Translations under genes and position numbers: made by a program | Notes under the pieces: model-generated | Databases searched by the model: none | Seen by the model: the letters and a program-made list of their open reading frames with translations, nothing else | What the model was told of the DNA's origin: nothing | Shown here: piece by piece, positions 1 to 8,298 of the stretch | Layout of the letters: the number at the start of each line of letters is the position of its first letter | Numbering within the stretch: position 1 is the first letter of the stretch | Origin: an uncultured Anaerolineales bacterium | GTDB lineage: Bacteria; Chloroflexota; Anaerolineae; Anaerolineales; Villigracilaceae | Assembly (NCBI GenBank): GCA_903873975.1 | Contig: CAIQQN010000100.1 | Span: 1-50,423 of the forward strand | Length of the DNA: 50,423 nt | Direction of reading: 5' to 3'

Positions 1-356
1 AAAAGACACTGCGATGCACCTCCTGCGGGATCTGCGCCAAAGTCTGCCCGCCGCAGTGCATCTGGATCGTCCGCTCCACCGATCCCGCCACGGGCCGTCC
101 GATTCCAGACCCCGCCAGGTTTTATGTTGACGCGGATATTTGCATGAATTGCGGGTTATGTGCTGAATTCTGCCCGTTTGATGCCATCAAAATGGATCAT
201 GATTACGAACTGGCTTCCTTCCACCGCAACGTGTACGACATAACCAGATTGTCAAAATCAGCCCTGTATTACGAAAGCATACGCCCGTTCAACGCGAGCC
301 GCGAAAACTCGGCGCGAGCTGCCAAGGCAGCCTCTCGCACAGGTCAAGGCGAATAA
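1..356 (+). CDS. NuoI-like 4Fe-4S ferredoxin subunit (5' truncated)
   Basis: The gene enters from outside the window; the reading frame starts at base 3 and about 117 residues remain. Two ferredoxin-type motifs are visible, CTSCGICAKVCP and CMNCGLCAEFCP, which in this family bind two [4Fe-4S] clusters. The segment after the second motif (MDHDYELASFHR) resembles the region that follows the clusters in NuoI, the complex I subunit that passes electrons along the peripheral arm. The tail is alanine- and arginine-rich and lacks further motifs. The next gene begins 7 bases after the stop. A ferredoxin subunit of a membrane hydrogenase or another complex I relative remains possible because the upstream genes are not in the window. 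Confidence 0.72.
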   Translation, partial: KTLRCTSCGICAKVCPPQCIWIVRSTDPATGRPIPDPARFYVDADICMNCGLCAEFCPFDAIKMDHDYELASFHRNVYDITRLSKSALYYESIRPFNASRENSARAAKAASRTGQGE

Positions 357-363
357 ACTTCGA

Positions 364-687
364 ATGTTTAACCCTGACACCGACTTGATCTTTCCTCCGC
401 GCGGAATCTCGTCTCTGTCCAACGAACGCGGCAAAGCCTGGCGGGACTTGGTTGCGGCTGTTGAAGAAACCGGACCTGATAGCCCTGAACAGATGGCGTT
501 CATCCTGATGATGGCGCGTCTGAACAGTTGCGCCACCTGCAATGCTGATTCATACCGCGCCATCCATGGCTGCACTGTCTGTGCCAAACAATCCCTCAAA
601 CGTTTCCACAGCATGGACGAAGAATTAACCGGATTGTACGAGACAGCCAAAGCCGAAGTGACAGTCTTCTTAACAGAAGAAAAATAA
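364..687 (+). CDS. Small conserved-looking protein with two CxxC pairs
   Basis: This 107-residue protein was not assigned to a family. Four cysteines sit as C56-x2-C59 and C70-x2-C73, inside the segments NSCATCNADS and HGCTVCAKQS, an arrangement suited to binding zinc or an iron-sulfur cluster. No signal peptide or membrane segment is visible; the C-terminal third is acidic and predicted helical. It lies 7 bases after the ferredoxin subunit gene and 48 bases before the Mrp iron-sulfur ATPase, so a role in assembling or accompanying redox proteins is a reasonable inference, not a demonstrated one. The overlapping antisense reading frame has no recognisable protein features. Confidence 0.72.
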   Translation: MFNPDTDLIFPPRGISSLSNERGKAWRDLVAAVEETGPDSPEQMAFILMMARLNSCATCNADSYRAIHGCTVCAKQSLKRFHSMDEELTGLYETAKAEVTVFLTEEK

Positions 688-735
688 AACAAGCATGCCG
701 CCGAATGATATTAATAATTCTCTCTAGAGGTAGCC

Positions 736-1785
736 ATGTCCCTAAAAATCTCTGCTGAAACAATCCTGGCCGCGCTGAGCAAGGTCCAGGAACCCGAATT
801 GCACAAAGACCTGGTCACGTTGAACATGATCCGCGACCTGGAAATCAAAGGCGGGGCGGTCAGCTTTACCATCCTCCTGACCACGCCAGCCTGTCCACTC
901 AAGGGTATTATCGAAAATTCTGCCCGCCAGGCCGCGCTGACCGTCTCTGGTGTGAAAACCGTCGACATCAAGATGGATGCCAACGTGCCTGCTGACGGGC
1001 GCTTGCGAGGACTGATGCAGCTCCCCGTACGTAATGCTATCGCAGTGGCCTCCGGCAAAGGCGGCGTGGGCAAGAGCACAGTCAGCGCCAACCTGGCCGT
1101 GGCACTGGCACAGAGTGGTGCGTGCGTCGGATTGTTGGACGCCGATATCTATGGCCCCAATATCCCGACGATGATGGGCGTCCACGATATTCCCGGTACA
1201 AAAGAGAACAAACTCGTCCCGGCTGATGCCTATGGCGTCAAGTTGATGTCCATGGGCTTTTTGGTCAAGCCGGGACAACCGCTCATCTGGCGCGGTCCGA
1301 TGCTCAATTCCGCCATCCGTCAGTTCCTGTCTGAAGTGGAATGGGGCGAACTCGACTATCTCATCATTGACCTGCCACCCGGTACCGGCGATGTGCCCCT
1401 ATCCCTGGTGCAAGCCCTGCCACTCTCTGGGGTGGTTATTGTGACCCTGCCCCAAGCAGTCTCCCTCGAAGACGCCAGCCGCGGGCTGGAGATGTTCCGA
1501 ACTCTCGAGGTACCCATCCTTGGCATCATCGAAAACATGCGCGGCGAGTTTTTTGGTTCCGGAGGCGGCGAGGATCTGGCGCGGATTGCCAAAGTACCCT
1601 TCCTGGGCGCAGTGCCAATGGAACAGTCCGTGAGAATCAGCAGCGATATCGGTGAACCAGTTGTGGTGTCCCGGCCCGATTCGGCAGCTGCACAAGCGCT
1701 CAAATCCATCGCTGAGCAAGTTGCAGCCCGGGTCAGTGTCACAGCCCTGGAACAAAATAACGCCCCGAAGATCAATATCGTCTAG
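736..1785 (+). CDS. Mrp/ApbC-type P-loop ATPase, iron-sulfur carrier family
   Basis: The 349-residue protein has an N-terminal MIP18/DUF59 domain (about residues 5-85, with the TPACP motif around Cys53) and a ParA/MinD-type ATPase domain. The deviant Walker A motif SGKGGVGKST is at about 106-115, and a DLPPGTGD motif follows in the middle of the domain. Family members bind and transfer Fe-S clusters. The usual CxxC pair of Mrp/Nbp35 proteins is expected just after the IIENM motif, but here the sequence passes directly from IIENM to RGEFFGSGGGE without any cysteine. The start is preceded by an AGAGGT ribosome site. A hairpin terminator follows the stop. The ATPase assignment is firm; the carrier function is less certain because of the missing cysteines. 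Confidence 0.9.
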   Translation: MSLKISAETILAALSKVQEPELHKDLVTLNMIRDLEIKGGAVSFTILLTTPACPLKGIIENSARQAALTVSGVKTVDIKMDANVPADGRLRGLMQLPVRNAIAVASGKGGVGKSTVSANLAVALAQSGACVGLLDADIYGPNIPTMMGVHDIPGTKENKLVPADAYGVKLMSMGFLVKPGQPLIWRGPMLNSAIRQFLSEVEWGELDYLIIDLPPGTGDVPLSLVQALPLSGVVIVTLPQAVSLEDASRGLEMFRTLEVPILGIIENMRGEFFGSGGGEDLARIAKVPFLGAVPMEQSVRISSDIGEPVVVSRPDSAAAQALKSIAEQVAARVSVTALEQNNAPKINIV

Positions 1786-1808
1786 TTTCCCAAGAAACTG
1801 ATTTAAGG

Positions 1809-1850
1809 GTTGTTGGACGGGTAAAGCCCATCCAACAACTCTTATTTTCC
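1809..1850 (+). terminator. Hairpin terminator after the Mrp gene
   Basis: Arms GTTGTTGGA (1809-1817) and TCCAACAAC (1831-1839) pair, with an additional GGG/CCC inside, and are followed by a T-rich run (TCTTATTTT). It lies 23 bases after the mrp stop codon and before the separate promoter of the next gene. Confidence 0.75.
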
Positions 1851-1910
1851 CAACCAAGGCAATTCCCAGAAAAACTTTCTCGGAGATGACCAGGCTGGTC
1901 GTCTCTACGG

Positions 1911-1923
1911 TATAATCCCTGCC
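1911..1923 (+). promoter_or_regulatory. TATAAT box 7 nt before the PSP1 gene start (leaderless type)
   Basis: A perfect TATAAT occupies 1911-1916 and only seven bases (CCCTGCC) separate it from the ATG at 1924. Transcription normally starts 6-7 nt after the -10 box, so the mRNA would begin at or next to the start codon, without room for a Shine-Dalgarno site. None is seen. Confidence 0.6.
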
Positions 1924-2823
1924 ATGCGACCATTTATCGTTGGTGTCCGTTTTGCACAAATTGGCAAGGCATATCACTTTGATGCTTCGCTAATACCGCA
2001 CATCAAGGTTGGCGATCATGTCATTGTTGAGACTTCACGCGGTAAACAACTGGGCGAGGTTACACAAATTGTCGAAAATCCTGCTTCGCCCCCCGATGGG
2101 TCTTGGAAACCCATTGAGCGCCTCGCCACACCGCGCGACTTGATCCTGCGCCGTATGTGGGCACAAAAAGAACTCGAGGCGATGATCGCCTGCCGGGAAC
2201 GCGCGGCTCAACTGAAGCTTTCCGAAGTTAAGATCGTGGCTGCAGAGTTTTCATTTGATGGTACGCGCCTGACCCTGATGTACAGTGCCGAGACCGAAGA
2301 AAAGGTGGACCTGAAATCCCTGCGCCACGACACACAAAAACTTTACCAGCAGTCGCAAGTGGAAATGCGGCAAATTGGTCCACGCGACGTAGCAAAGATG
2401 CTGGGTGGAATGGGGGCCTGCGGCATGGAAACGCGCTGCTGCTCCAAGTTCCTGACCGAGTTCAGTCCCATTTCCATTAAAATGGCAAAAGAGCAAGGAA
2501 TTTCGCTCACGCCGACCGAAATTACCGGCATGTGCGGAAGGTTGCGCTGCTGCCTGGTCTACGAGTATGAACAGTATGCCGCCGCCCGCAAGGAACTGCC
2601 CAAGCGGAACAAGCGCGTTGTTACACCATTGGGCGAAGGCAAAGTCCTTGATATTAATCCGCTGCAAATGACCATCCGTGTTGATCTGCCCGACGTTGGC
2701 TGGCGGGAATTCGAACGTGAAGAGGTGGAACCCTGGGATGAACTGGAGGCCCTGCGGCGCAAATCCAAGGAACCGTGCGAGAATTGCCCCAAACCCGAAA
2801 AAGAAAAGAATGAGCGAAGTTAA
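1924..2823 (+). CDS. PSP1 domain protein, RicT (YaaT)-like
   Basis: The 299-residue protein carries the PSP1 C-terminal domain. Its cysteine-rich signature is clear: GACGMETRCCSKFL followed about 50 residues later by GMCGRLRCCLVYEYE. In Bacillus subtilis the homologue RicT forms a complex with RicA and RicF that binds Fe-S clusters and affects RNA processing; no RicA or RicF gene is visible here. The N-terminus (MRPFIVGVRFAQIGKAYHFD) matches how the family starts, supporting ATG 1924. The C-terminus has a lysine/glutamate-rich tail with a further CENCPKP motif. The last 14 bases overlap the start of the PIG-L gene, suggesting coupled translation. Confidence 0.88.
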   Translation: MRPFIVGVRFAQIGKAYHFDASLIPHIKVGDHVIVETSRGKQLGEVTQIVENPASPPDGSWKPIERLATPRDLILRRMWAQKELEAMIACRERAAQLKLSEVKIVAAEFSFDGTRLTLMYSAETEEKVDLKSLRHDTQKLYQQSQVEMRQIGPRDVAKMLGGMGACGMETRCCSKFLTEFSPISIKMAKEQGISLTPTEITGMCGRLRCCLVYEYEQYAAARKELPKRNKRVVTPLGEGKVLDINPLQMTIRVDLPDVGWREFEREEVEPWDELEALRRKSKEPCENCPKPEKEKNERS

Positions 2824-3541
2824 CCAAGAAGCGCCCGATGCCTGGGAGAAAGCCCAAAAGATCCTGGTCATTCTGGCGCATCCGGATGACCCGGAGTTTT
2901 TCTGTGGAGCCACACTCGCCCGCTGGGCCCGAGCCGGTCATGAAATCCATTACTTTCTGCTGACCAATGGCAATAAAGGAGGTGAGCCAGATATGACGTC
3001 GGTTCAGTTGTGCGCCATCCGAAAGGTGGAACAACAGAATGCTGCAGCGGTCATCGGCGTCCAGTCGGTGCAATATCTGAACCTGGAGGATGGTTATCTC
3101 ATCCCCAGCTTGGAACTGCGGCGGGAGATCGTTCGTGTCCTCCGTCGCGAAAAACCCGACATCCTCGTCACCTGCGATCCGACCCTGCTCTATTCATGGT
3201 TCGGACGCGTAAACCACCCCGACCACCGCGCTGCCGGACAAGTTGTACTGGACGCCGTCTTTCCTGCGGCTGGAAACGGACACTTCTTTCCCGAATTGCT
3301 TACTGAAGAATTACAGCCCCATACCCCGCGTGAAGTATGGGTCTCGCTGGCTGCCAGTCCAACAACCACTTTAGACGTAACCGACACCTGGGAAGTGAAA
3401 ATGAACGCACTGAAAGAACACAAGTCCCAGATTGGAGACCCGCTCCTATTTGAGCAGCGGATGCTCGCTCGCCATACTGATGACAGCACTGACGAAACCC
3501 CGCGCTACGAAGAAAAATTCCGCGTACTTAATTTTGTATAG
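2810..3541 (+). CDS. PIG-L/LmbE family deacetylase
   Basis: The product is a 243-residue zinc-dependent N-deacetylase of the PIG-L (LmbE) family. Metal-binding motifs are present: AHPDDPE at residues 23-29 and NHPDH at 135-139, with the NGNKGG segment between them. Family members remove acetyl groups from N-acetylglucosamine conjugates, for example in bacillithiol or mycothiol synthesis or glycolipid processing; the substrate cannot be told here. A longer reading frame exists upstream, but ATG 2810 gives the normal N-terminus and overlaps the end of the PSP1 gene. The family and the translational overlap are well supported; the physiological role is open. Confidence 0.87.
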   Translation: MSEVNQEAPDAWEKAQKILVILAHPDDPEFFCGATLARWARAGHEIHYFLLTNGNKGGEPDMTSVQLCAIRKVEQQNAAAVIGVQSVQYLNLEDGYLIPSLELRREIVRVLRREKPDILVTCDPTLLYSWFGRVNHPDHRAAGQVVLDAVFPAAGNGHFFPELLTEELQPHTPREVWVSLAASPTTTLDVTDTWEVKMNALKEHKSQIGDPLLFEQRMLARHTDDSTDETPRYEEKFRVLNFV

Positions 3542-3579
3542 GTGCACCATCCTGTTCTTGCATATTAGCGAGGTACCTC

Positions 3580-4758
3580 ATGCCCGATCTTCTCTCTGAA
3601 GCTCAAGCCTTATTCGAATACACCCAGTCCATGCGCCGTGATTTCCATACCCATCCGGAACTCGGCTTCCACGAAGTCCGTACGGCTGGAATTGTTGCCA
3701 AAGAGCTGACTGCTCTCGGTCTGGAAGTACATACCGGGGTTGGCAGGACAGGTGTGGTAGCCCTGCTCGAAGGAGACAAACCAGGTCCGGTGTTGCTCGT
3801 CCGGGCCGATATGGACGCCCTGCCCATCTACGAGGAGACCGGCGCACCCTATACCTCCCAGAATCCCGGCGTGATGCACGCCTGCGGGCACGATGGGCAC
3901 ACAGCTGTCCTGCTGACCGTTGCCAAAATGCTCAACGTTCATCGCAGCGAATTGTCCGGAACCGTTAAGTTCATGTTCCAACCAGCCGAAGAAGGCATGG
4001 GCGGTGCGGAAAAAATGATCGAAGAAGGCGTGTTGGAAAATCCAAAAGTGGATGTTGCTTTAGCCCTGCACGTCTGGAACGAAAAGCCCGTCGGCTGGTT
4101 CGGTATTGCCGGTGGACCGGTCATGGCTGGAGCAGAAATCTTTAAAATCAAAGTGCAAGGGAAGGGTGGGCACGGCGCGGTGCCTCACCTGGCTATGGAT
4201 CCGATCCTGGCCGCCGCGCAGATCGTATCGGCGCTGCAAGGGATCGTTGCCCGCAACATCGCACCTCTCCAGACAGCGGTTGTCAGTGTCTGCACCATCC
4301 ACGGCGGCGAAACATTCAACGTCATCCCGCCCGCGGTCGAAATGACCGGGACAATCCGCACCTTCGAGCCAACAGTCCGAACGCGGGTCCTGGAACGTTT
4401 CGAGAAGACAGTCCATTCGATCGCCGAAGGGATGGGTTGTCAGACTGAAATCAATATGCAGATACTAACTCCCGCAACGATCAACCAATCCGAAACTGCC
4501 CTGCGCATCCAGACAGTTGCCCGCCGCCTGTTTCCCGAAGCGAACGTGGAAACCGCAAATTACACTACAATGGGCTCGGAAGATTTTGCCTTTATCCTGG
4601 AAAAAGTGCCGGGATGCTTCTTCTTCATTGGCTCGGCTAATCCCGAAAAAGGACTGGATGCTGGTCATCACCATCCCAGGTTTGACTTTGATGAGGCAGT
4701 TTTGCCGCGTGGCGCGGCATTGATGGTCGCGACTATAACAGATTTCTTGAAAAGTTGA
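3580..4758 (+). CDS. M20 family amidohydrolase (N-acyl-amino acid hydrolase type)
   Basis: This 392-residue protein is a member of the M20D amidohydrolases, cytoplasmic metalloenzymes that release amino acids from N-acyl or N-aroyl derivatives. Metal and catalytic motifs are seen in order: VRADMDALPI, MHACGHDGHT, the EEGMGGAEKMIEEG segment and HVWNEKPVG, then a dimerisation-domain segment (KGGHGAVPH) and a C-terminal TTMGSEDFAF motif. The start ATG is preceded by GAGGT. It stands alone between the PIG-L gene and a strong terminator. Whether the substrate is hippurate, indole-acetyl amino acids or acetylated amino acids cannot be decided from the sequence. Confidence 0.9.
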   Translation: MPDLLSEAQALFEYTQSMRRDFHTHPELGFHEVRTAGIVAKELTALGLEVHTGVGRTGVVALLEGDKPGPVLLVRADMDALPIYEETGAPYTSQNPGVMHACGHDGHTAVLLTVAKMLNVHRSELSGTVKFMFQPAEEGMGGAEKMIEEGVLENPKVDVALALHVWNEKPVGWFGIAGGPVMAGAEIFKIKVQGKGGHGAVPHLAMDPILAAAQIVSALQGIVARNIAPLQTAVVSVCTIHGGETFNVIPPAVEMTGTIRTFEPTVRTRVLERFEKTVHSIAEGMGCQTEINMQILTPATINQSETALRIQTVARRLFPEANVETANYTTMGSEDFAFILEKVPGCFFFIGSANPEKGLDAGHHHPRFDFDEAVLPRGAALMVATITDFLKS

Positions 4759-4762
4759 AATC

Positions 4763-4795
4763 AAAGCCTGACGGCTGCCCGTCAGGCTTTTTCTA
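4763..4795 (+). terminator. Strong intrinsic terminator after the amidohydrolase gene
   Basis: Perfect 12-bp arms AAAGCCTGACGG and CCGTCAGGCTTT enclose a CTGC loop, and the second arm runs into TTTTTCT. It begins four bases after the stop codon. Confidence 0.9.
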
Positions 4796-4874
4796 ATTCC
4801 AAGAGGAAATATTGACGACCGTCCGCTACTAATTGGTGAAGTGGCGTTCGCCGATGGCCATTATTATTTTCCCC

Positions 4875-4903
4875 TTGACCCTCTTACTGGATTGAATTAT
4901 CAT
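4875..4903 (+). promoter_or_regulatory. Sigma-A type promoter of the 2-oxoacid:ferredoxin oxidoreductase operon
   Basis: TTGACC (4875-4880) and TATCAT (4898-4903) are separated by 17 bases, close to the housekeeping consensus. The inferred leader is about 45 nt and contains the CAGGAG ribosome site just before ATG 4953. Confidence 0.65.
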
Positions 4904-4952
4904 CAATCCGCCTCTTTTTGTCAAATTTTTCATCTAATAAACAGGAGTTTTC

Positions 4953-6746
4953 ATGACAGAAAAAGTAATTAACGATTTTTCCATTACAATTGCCACCATA
5001 AACGGGTCTGGTTCGCAGACCGCTAATGTTACGTTATTGCGGGCATTGTTCAAAATGGGCATCCCGGTGTCCGGCAAGAACCTATTCCCTTCCAATATCC
5101 AAGGCTTACCCACCTGGTACACCATCCGCCTCAGCAAAGACGGATACATTGCCCGTCGTGACGAACAGGAGGTGGTTGTCACTTTGAACCCGGTTTCTTT
5201 CGCCCGGGATCTGGCCTCTGTCCAGCCAGGCGGAGCGTTTTTCTTTGCTGACGATATTAAACTATCCATCACCCGCAGCGATATTTCCATCTATCCAATA
5301 CCAGTTAAACAATTGGCACGCGCTGCTAACGTCTCCCCAGCTCTCCGAGATTACATTGCGAACATGGTCTATGTCGGTATCCTTGCGCATATGCTTGGCA
5401 TTGATATGGAGACCATCAAGCAAGCATTGAGCTTTCATTTTAAAGGCAAAGCACAAGCCATAGACTCGAATTTCAGCACGGTCAAGGCCGCCGTAGACTG
5501 GGCTGCCCAAAACCTGAAAAAGACTGATCCTTATTCCGTCGCACAGATGGATTCCACCTCCGACTTTGTCATGGCCGACGGCAATACTGCCGCAGCACTA
5601 GGCGCCATCTATGGCGGCTTGCAGTTCGTGGCCTGGTATCCCATCACCCCAGCCTCCACACTGGCCGAATCGCTCAATGTTTTTCTCCCGCAATTACGTA
5701 AGAGCGCGGATGGCAAGCAAACATATGCAGTCCTGCAAGCTGAGGATGAATTGGCCGCGATCGGCATGGCAATCGGGGCAGGCTGGGGCGGGCTTCGTTC
5801 GATGACTTCGACCTCTGGTCCTGGTATCAGCCTGATGGCGGAGTATGCCGGGTTGGCTTATTTTGCCGAAGTGCCGGTCGTCATCTGGGATGTGCAACGC
5901 ATTGGACCCAGCACCGGTCTTCCAACCCGTACTGCCCAGGGTGATTTGACTGAGGCATATTTCCTGAGTCATGGCGACAAACAAAATATCATCCTGCTGC
6001 CTGGCTCAGTGCAGGAATGCTTTGAATTTGGATGGAAAGCCCTCGATTTGGCCGAACATTTACAGGCACCTGTCTTTGTACTTAGTGACCTCGACTTGGG
6101 CATGAACCAGTGGATGACAAAGCCCTTTGAATATCCTGACATCCCACTCGAGCGTGGGAAGGTTCTCTGGGAAGCCGATTTGGAAAAACTCAACGGCATC
6201 TGGAGTCGTTACAAGGATTCAGACGGGGACGGGATCCCCTACCGCACCGCACCGGGCAACAAGCATCCCTCCGCGGCCTGGTTCGGGCGCGGTACCGGCC
6301 ACGATGAGAATGCCCGTTACACTGAAGATGCCAGCACCTGGGAAAGCAATATGACCCGGCTCAAAAAGAAATACGATACCGCCCGAACCCTTGTCCCGAA
6401 ACCTGTCATTGAGACAGCCAAAGGCGCAATGGTTGGCATCATCGCTTATGGCTCAACTGAACCGGCCGTGGAAGAAGCCCGGGCTTTGTTGAAGCAAGCC
6501 GGAGGTTTAAAAACCGCTTACCTGCGTCTTCGTGCCCTACCCTGCACTACAGAAGTCCAGGATTTCATTAAGAAATATGAACGAATCTACATCGTTGAAG
6601 CCAATCGCGATGGTCAACTGCGCCAGATATTGAGCGCCGTTCTGCCCGACCAGGCTCCCAAGTTCCGTTCAGCCTGTCACAGTGACGGTCTGCCATTGAG
6701 CGCTAAATGGGTCAAAGAGACCATCCTGGCACAGGAGAAGAAATAA
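4953..6746 (+). CDS. korA: 2-oxoacid:ferredoxin oxidoreductase, fused gamma-alpha subunit
   Basis: The 597-residue subunit has the gamma (pyruvate/ketoisovalerate) domain at about residues 10-190, followed by the alpha-type pyrimidine-binding domain from about 207 (AWYPITPAS, STSGPGISLM, VQRIGPSTGLPT) and a C-terminal transketolase-like domain. With the beta subunit it oxidatively decarboxylates a 2-oxoacid to acyl-CoA and reduces ferredoxin. The gamma-alpha fusion is typical of 2-oxoglutarate or branched-chain oxidoreductases of anaerobes; the exact substrate is not fixed by these motifs. The beta subunit gene begins two bases after this stop codon, so the two are co-transcribed. CAGGAG precedes the chosen ATG. 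Confidence 0.92.
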   Translation: MTEKVINDFSITIATINGSGSQTANVTLLRALFKMGIPVSGKNLFPSNIQGLPTWYTIRLSKDGYIARRDEQEVVVTLNPVSFARDLASVQPGGAFFFADDIKLSITRSDISIYPIPVKQLARAANVSPALRDYIANMVYVGILAHMLGIDMETIKQALSFHFKGKAQAIDSNFSTVKAAVDWAAQNLKKTDPYSVAQMDSTSDFVMADGNTAAALGAIYGGLQFVAWYPITPASTLAESLNVFLPQLRKSADGKQTYAVLQAEDELAAIGMAIGAGWGGLRSMTSTSGPGISLMAEYAGLAYFAEVPVVIWDVQRIGPSTGLPTRTAQGDLTEAYFLSHGDKQNIILLPGSVQECFEFGWKALDLAEHLQAPVFVLSDLDLGMNQWMTKPFEYPDIPLERGKVLWEADLEKLNGIWSRYKDSDGDGIPYRTAPGNKHPSAAWFGRGTGHDENARYTEDASTWESNMTRLKKKYDTARTLVPKPVIETAKGAMVGIIAYGSTEPAVEEARALLKQAGGLKTAYLRLRALPCTTEVQDFIKKYERIYIVEANRDGQLRQILSAVLPDQAPKFRSACHSDGLPLSAKWVKETILAQEKK

Positions 6747-6748
6747 TA

Positions 6749-7789
6749 ATGACCACACCTGCTCCCACTCAAACCAACAAAGCCGGCCTTTCCAAAAATG
6801 ATTACCGAGGTCTGCCCAGCACGCTCTGCCAGGGTTGTGGACATAATTCCATTGCTAACCAGATCATCACCGTCTGCTACGACCTGGATATCATCCCGGA
6901 AGAAATCATGAAGTTCAGCGGCATTGGCTGCTCGTCGAAAAGCCCGGCATATTTTCTTAATCGTTCGTTTGGCTTTAACGGCCTACACGGGCGTATGTCC
7001 TCACTCGCCACCGGCGCACTTTTTGCTGATAAATTCATGCGTGCCATCGGCATATCAGGCGATGGTGATACCGCCTCCATCGGGATGGGCGGTTTCAAGC
7101 ACATGGTGCGCCGCAACGCACCGATTGTGTATATCATAGAGAACAATGGTGTCTATGGGCTGACGAAAGGTCAGTTCTCAGCCACGGCTGAGGTTGGTCT
7201 GGACCTGAAGCACCAGGGAATCAATCAATATATGCCAGTGGACATCTGCATGGAGGCTCTGACATCCAATGCCACCTTTGTGGCACGTTCCTTCGCCGGT
7301 GACGCCAAACAGGTGAAGGAACTTCTCAAAGCTGCCCTCAGCCATCACGGCGTGGCTGTGCTTGACATTATCAGCCCTTGTGTGACCTTTAACAACCAGG
7401 ATAACGCCATCCACTCCTACACCTGGGGGAAGGACCACGAAGCGCCCCTTCATGAGATTTCCTTCATCCCGGCATTGGACGAAATCGAACTACAAGGCGA
7501 ATTCTCCGAAGGCACCGTGCGCGAAGTCAAAATGCACGATGGTTCGACCGTGCTTCTGAAGAAACTCGAAAAAGATTATGATCCCACTAATCGAGCGAAT
7601 GCTTTCCAGATGCTGGAAAGTGCCCAATTAAACAATTGGTTAGTGACCGGACTGCTCTATATTGACGAGTCCAAGCTCACCTTGACCGAAACTTTCAACC
7701 TGGTGGACACCCCCCTCAACCGCCTCGCCGATCCGGACCTGCGGCCTGCGCGTGAGACCATTGAGAAGATCAATGCGATGATGTTCTAA
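6749..7789 (+). CDS. korB: 2-oxoacid:ferredoxin oxidoreductase, beta subunit
   Basis: This 346-residue subunit binds thiamine diphosphate. The motifs LCQGCGHNSI and GIGCSSK near the N-terminus match the family, and the TPP-binding segment GDGDTASIGMGG (about 104-115) is followed by the ENNGVYGLTKGQ motif. The reading frame extends upstream into korA, but ATG 6749, preceded by CAGGAG, gives the normal N-terminus. No ferredoxin-like delta subunit gene is present next to the pair, as is usual for two-subunit enzymes. A GTAGGGGC hairpin terminator follows the stop. Confidence 0.93.
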   Translation: MTTPAPTQTNKAGLSKNDYRGLPSTLCQGCGHNSIANQIITVCYDLDIIPEEIMKFSGIGCSSKSPAYFLNRSFGFNGLHGRMSSLATGALFADKFMRAIGISGDGDTASIGMGGFKHMVRRNAPIVYIIENNGVYGLTKGQFSATAEVGLDLKHQGINQYMPVDICMEALTSNATFVARSFAGDAKQVKELLKAALSHHGVAVLDIISPCVTFNNQDNAIHSYTWGKDHEAPLHEISFIPALDEIELQGEFSEGTVREVKMHDGSTVLLKKLEKDYDPTNRANAFQMLESAQLNNWLVTGLLYIDESKLTLTETFNLVDTPLNRLADPDLRPARETIEKINAMMF

Positions 7790-7791
7790 CC

Positions 7792-7829
7792 GTAGGGGCG
7801 ATAAGCCGGTCGCCCCTTCTTCATTCTTT
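7792..7829 (+). terminator. GTAGGGGC-type hairpin terminator after korB
   Basis: AGGGGCGA (7794-7801) pairs with TCGCCCCT (7810-7817) over an 8-nt loop and is followed by a T-rich tract (TCTTCATTCTTT). The stem shares its GTAGGGGC start with hairpins near 18,738 and 48,612. Confidence 0.72.
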
Positions 7830-8246
7830 ATGCCCCACATCACCCCCACTCTTTCGATCCCCACTGATGAGCTTTCTTGCACATTCGTGCGCGCCTCGGG
7901 CCCAGGCGGGCAGAACGTCAACAAAGTATCCACAGCGGCTCAGCTACGCTTCGATGTGCGCAACTCTCCCTCGTTGACGGAGGAGGTCAAAACACGGATT
8001 ATTAAACTGGCTGGGAATAAGATAACCCAGGAAGGAGTGCTTGTTATCGAGGCAAAACGCCACCGGTCACAGGAACAAAACCGGATCGACGCTGAATCAC
8101 GTCTGGTGACACTCATCCTGAAGGCACTGGTCAGGCCAAAGAAGCGTTGGCCTACAAAACCAAGCGCGGCATCACAGGCGAGACGAGTCGAGTCCAAGAA
8201 GAGAAAAGGGAAAGCCAAACGATTGAGACAATCGACCGATGAATAA
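7830..8246 (+). CDS. arfB: ArfB-type peptidyl-tRNA hydrolase (ribosome rescue)
   Basis: The 138-residue protein has the release-factor catalytic GGQ motif in RASGPGGQNVNKV (about residues 24-36) and no stop-codon recognition domain. Its C-terminus is very basic (KSKKRKGKAK-like, ending RLRQSTDE), as in ArfB/YaeJ, where the tail enters the empty mRNA channel of stalled ribosomes so that the GGQ loop can release the nascent chain. No Shine-Dalgarno site is obvious before the ATG, and the gene lies directly after the korB terminator hairpin. A second terminator follows. It could also be a prfH-like release factor, but the length and basic tail favour ArfB. Confidence 0.88.
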   Translation: MPHITPTLSIPTDELSCTFVRASGPGGQNVNKVSTAAQLRFDVRNSPSLTEEVKTRIIKLAGNKITQEGVLVIEAKRHRSQEQNRIDAESRLVTLILKALVRPKKRWPTKPSAASQARRVESKKRKGKAKRLRQSTDE

Positions 8247-8247
8247 T

Positions 8248-8278
8248 AACAGCTTCCGAATTCCATTCGGAAGCTGTT
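8248..8278. terminator. Bidirectional terminator between arfB and pyk
   Basis: A perfect 14-bp inverted repeat (AACAGCTTCCGAAT and ATTCGGAAGCTGTT) with a 3-nt loop lies between two convergent genes. Each strand reads a short T-containing stretch after the stem, so it can serve both directions. Confidence 0.8.
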
Positions 8279-8298
8279 TCACTTATTGACCATCGCTA

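Noticed and set aside
2678-2809. 44-residue N-terminal extension of the PIG-L protein
   Set aside because: It lies fully inside the PSP1 gene in another frame; ATG 2810 gives the family's usual start.
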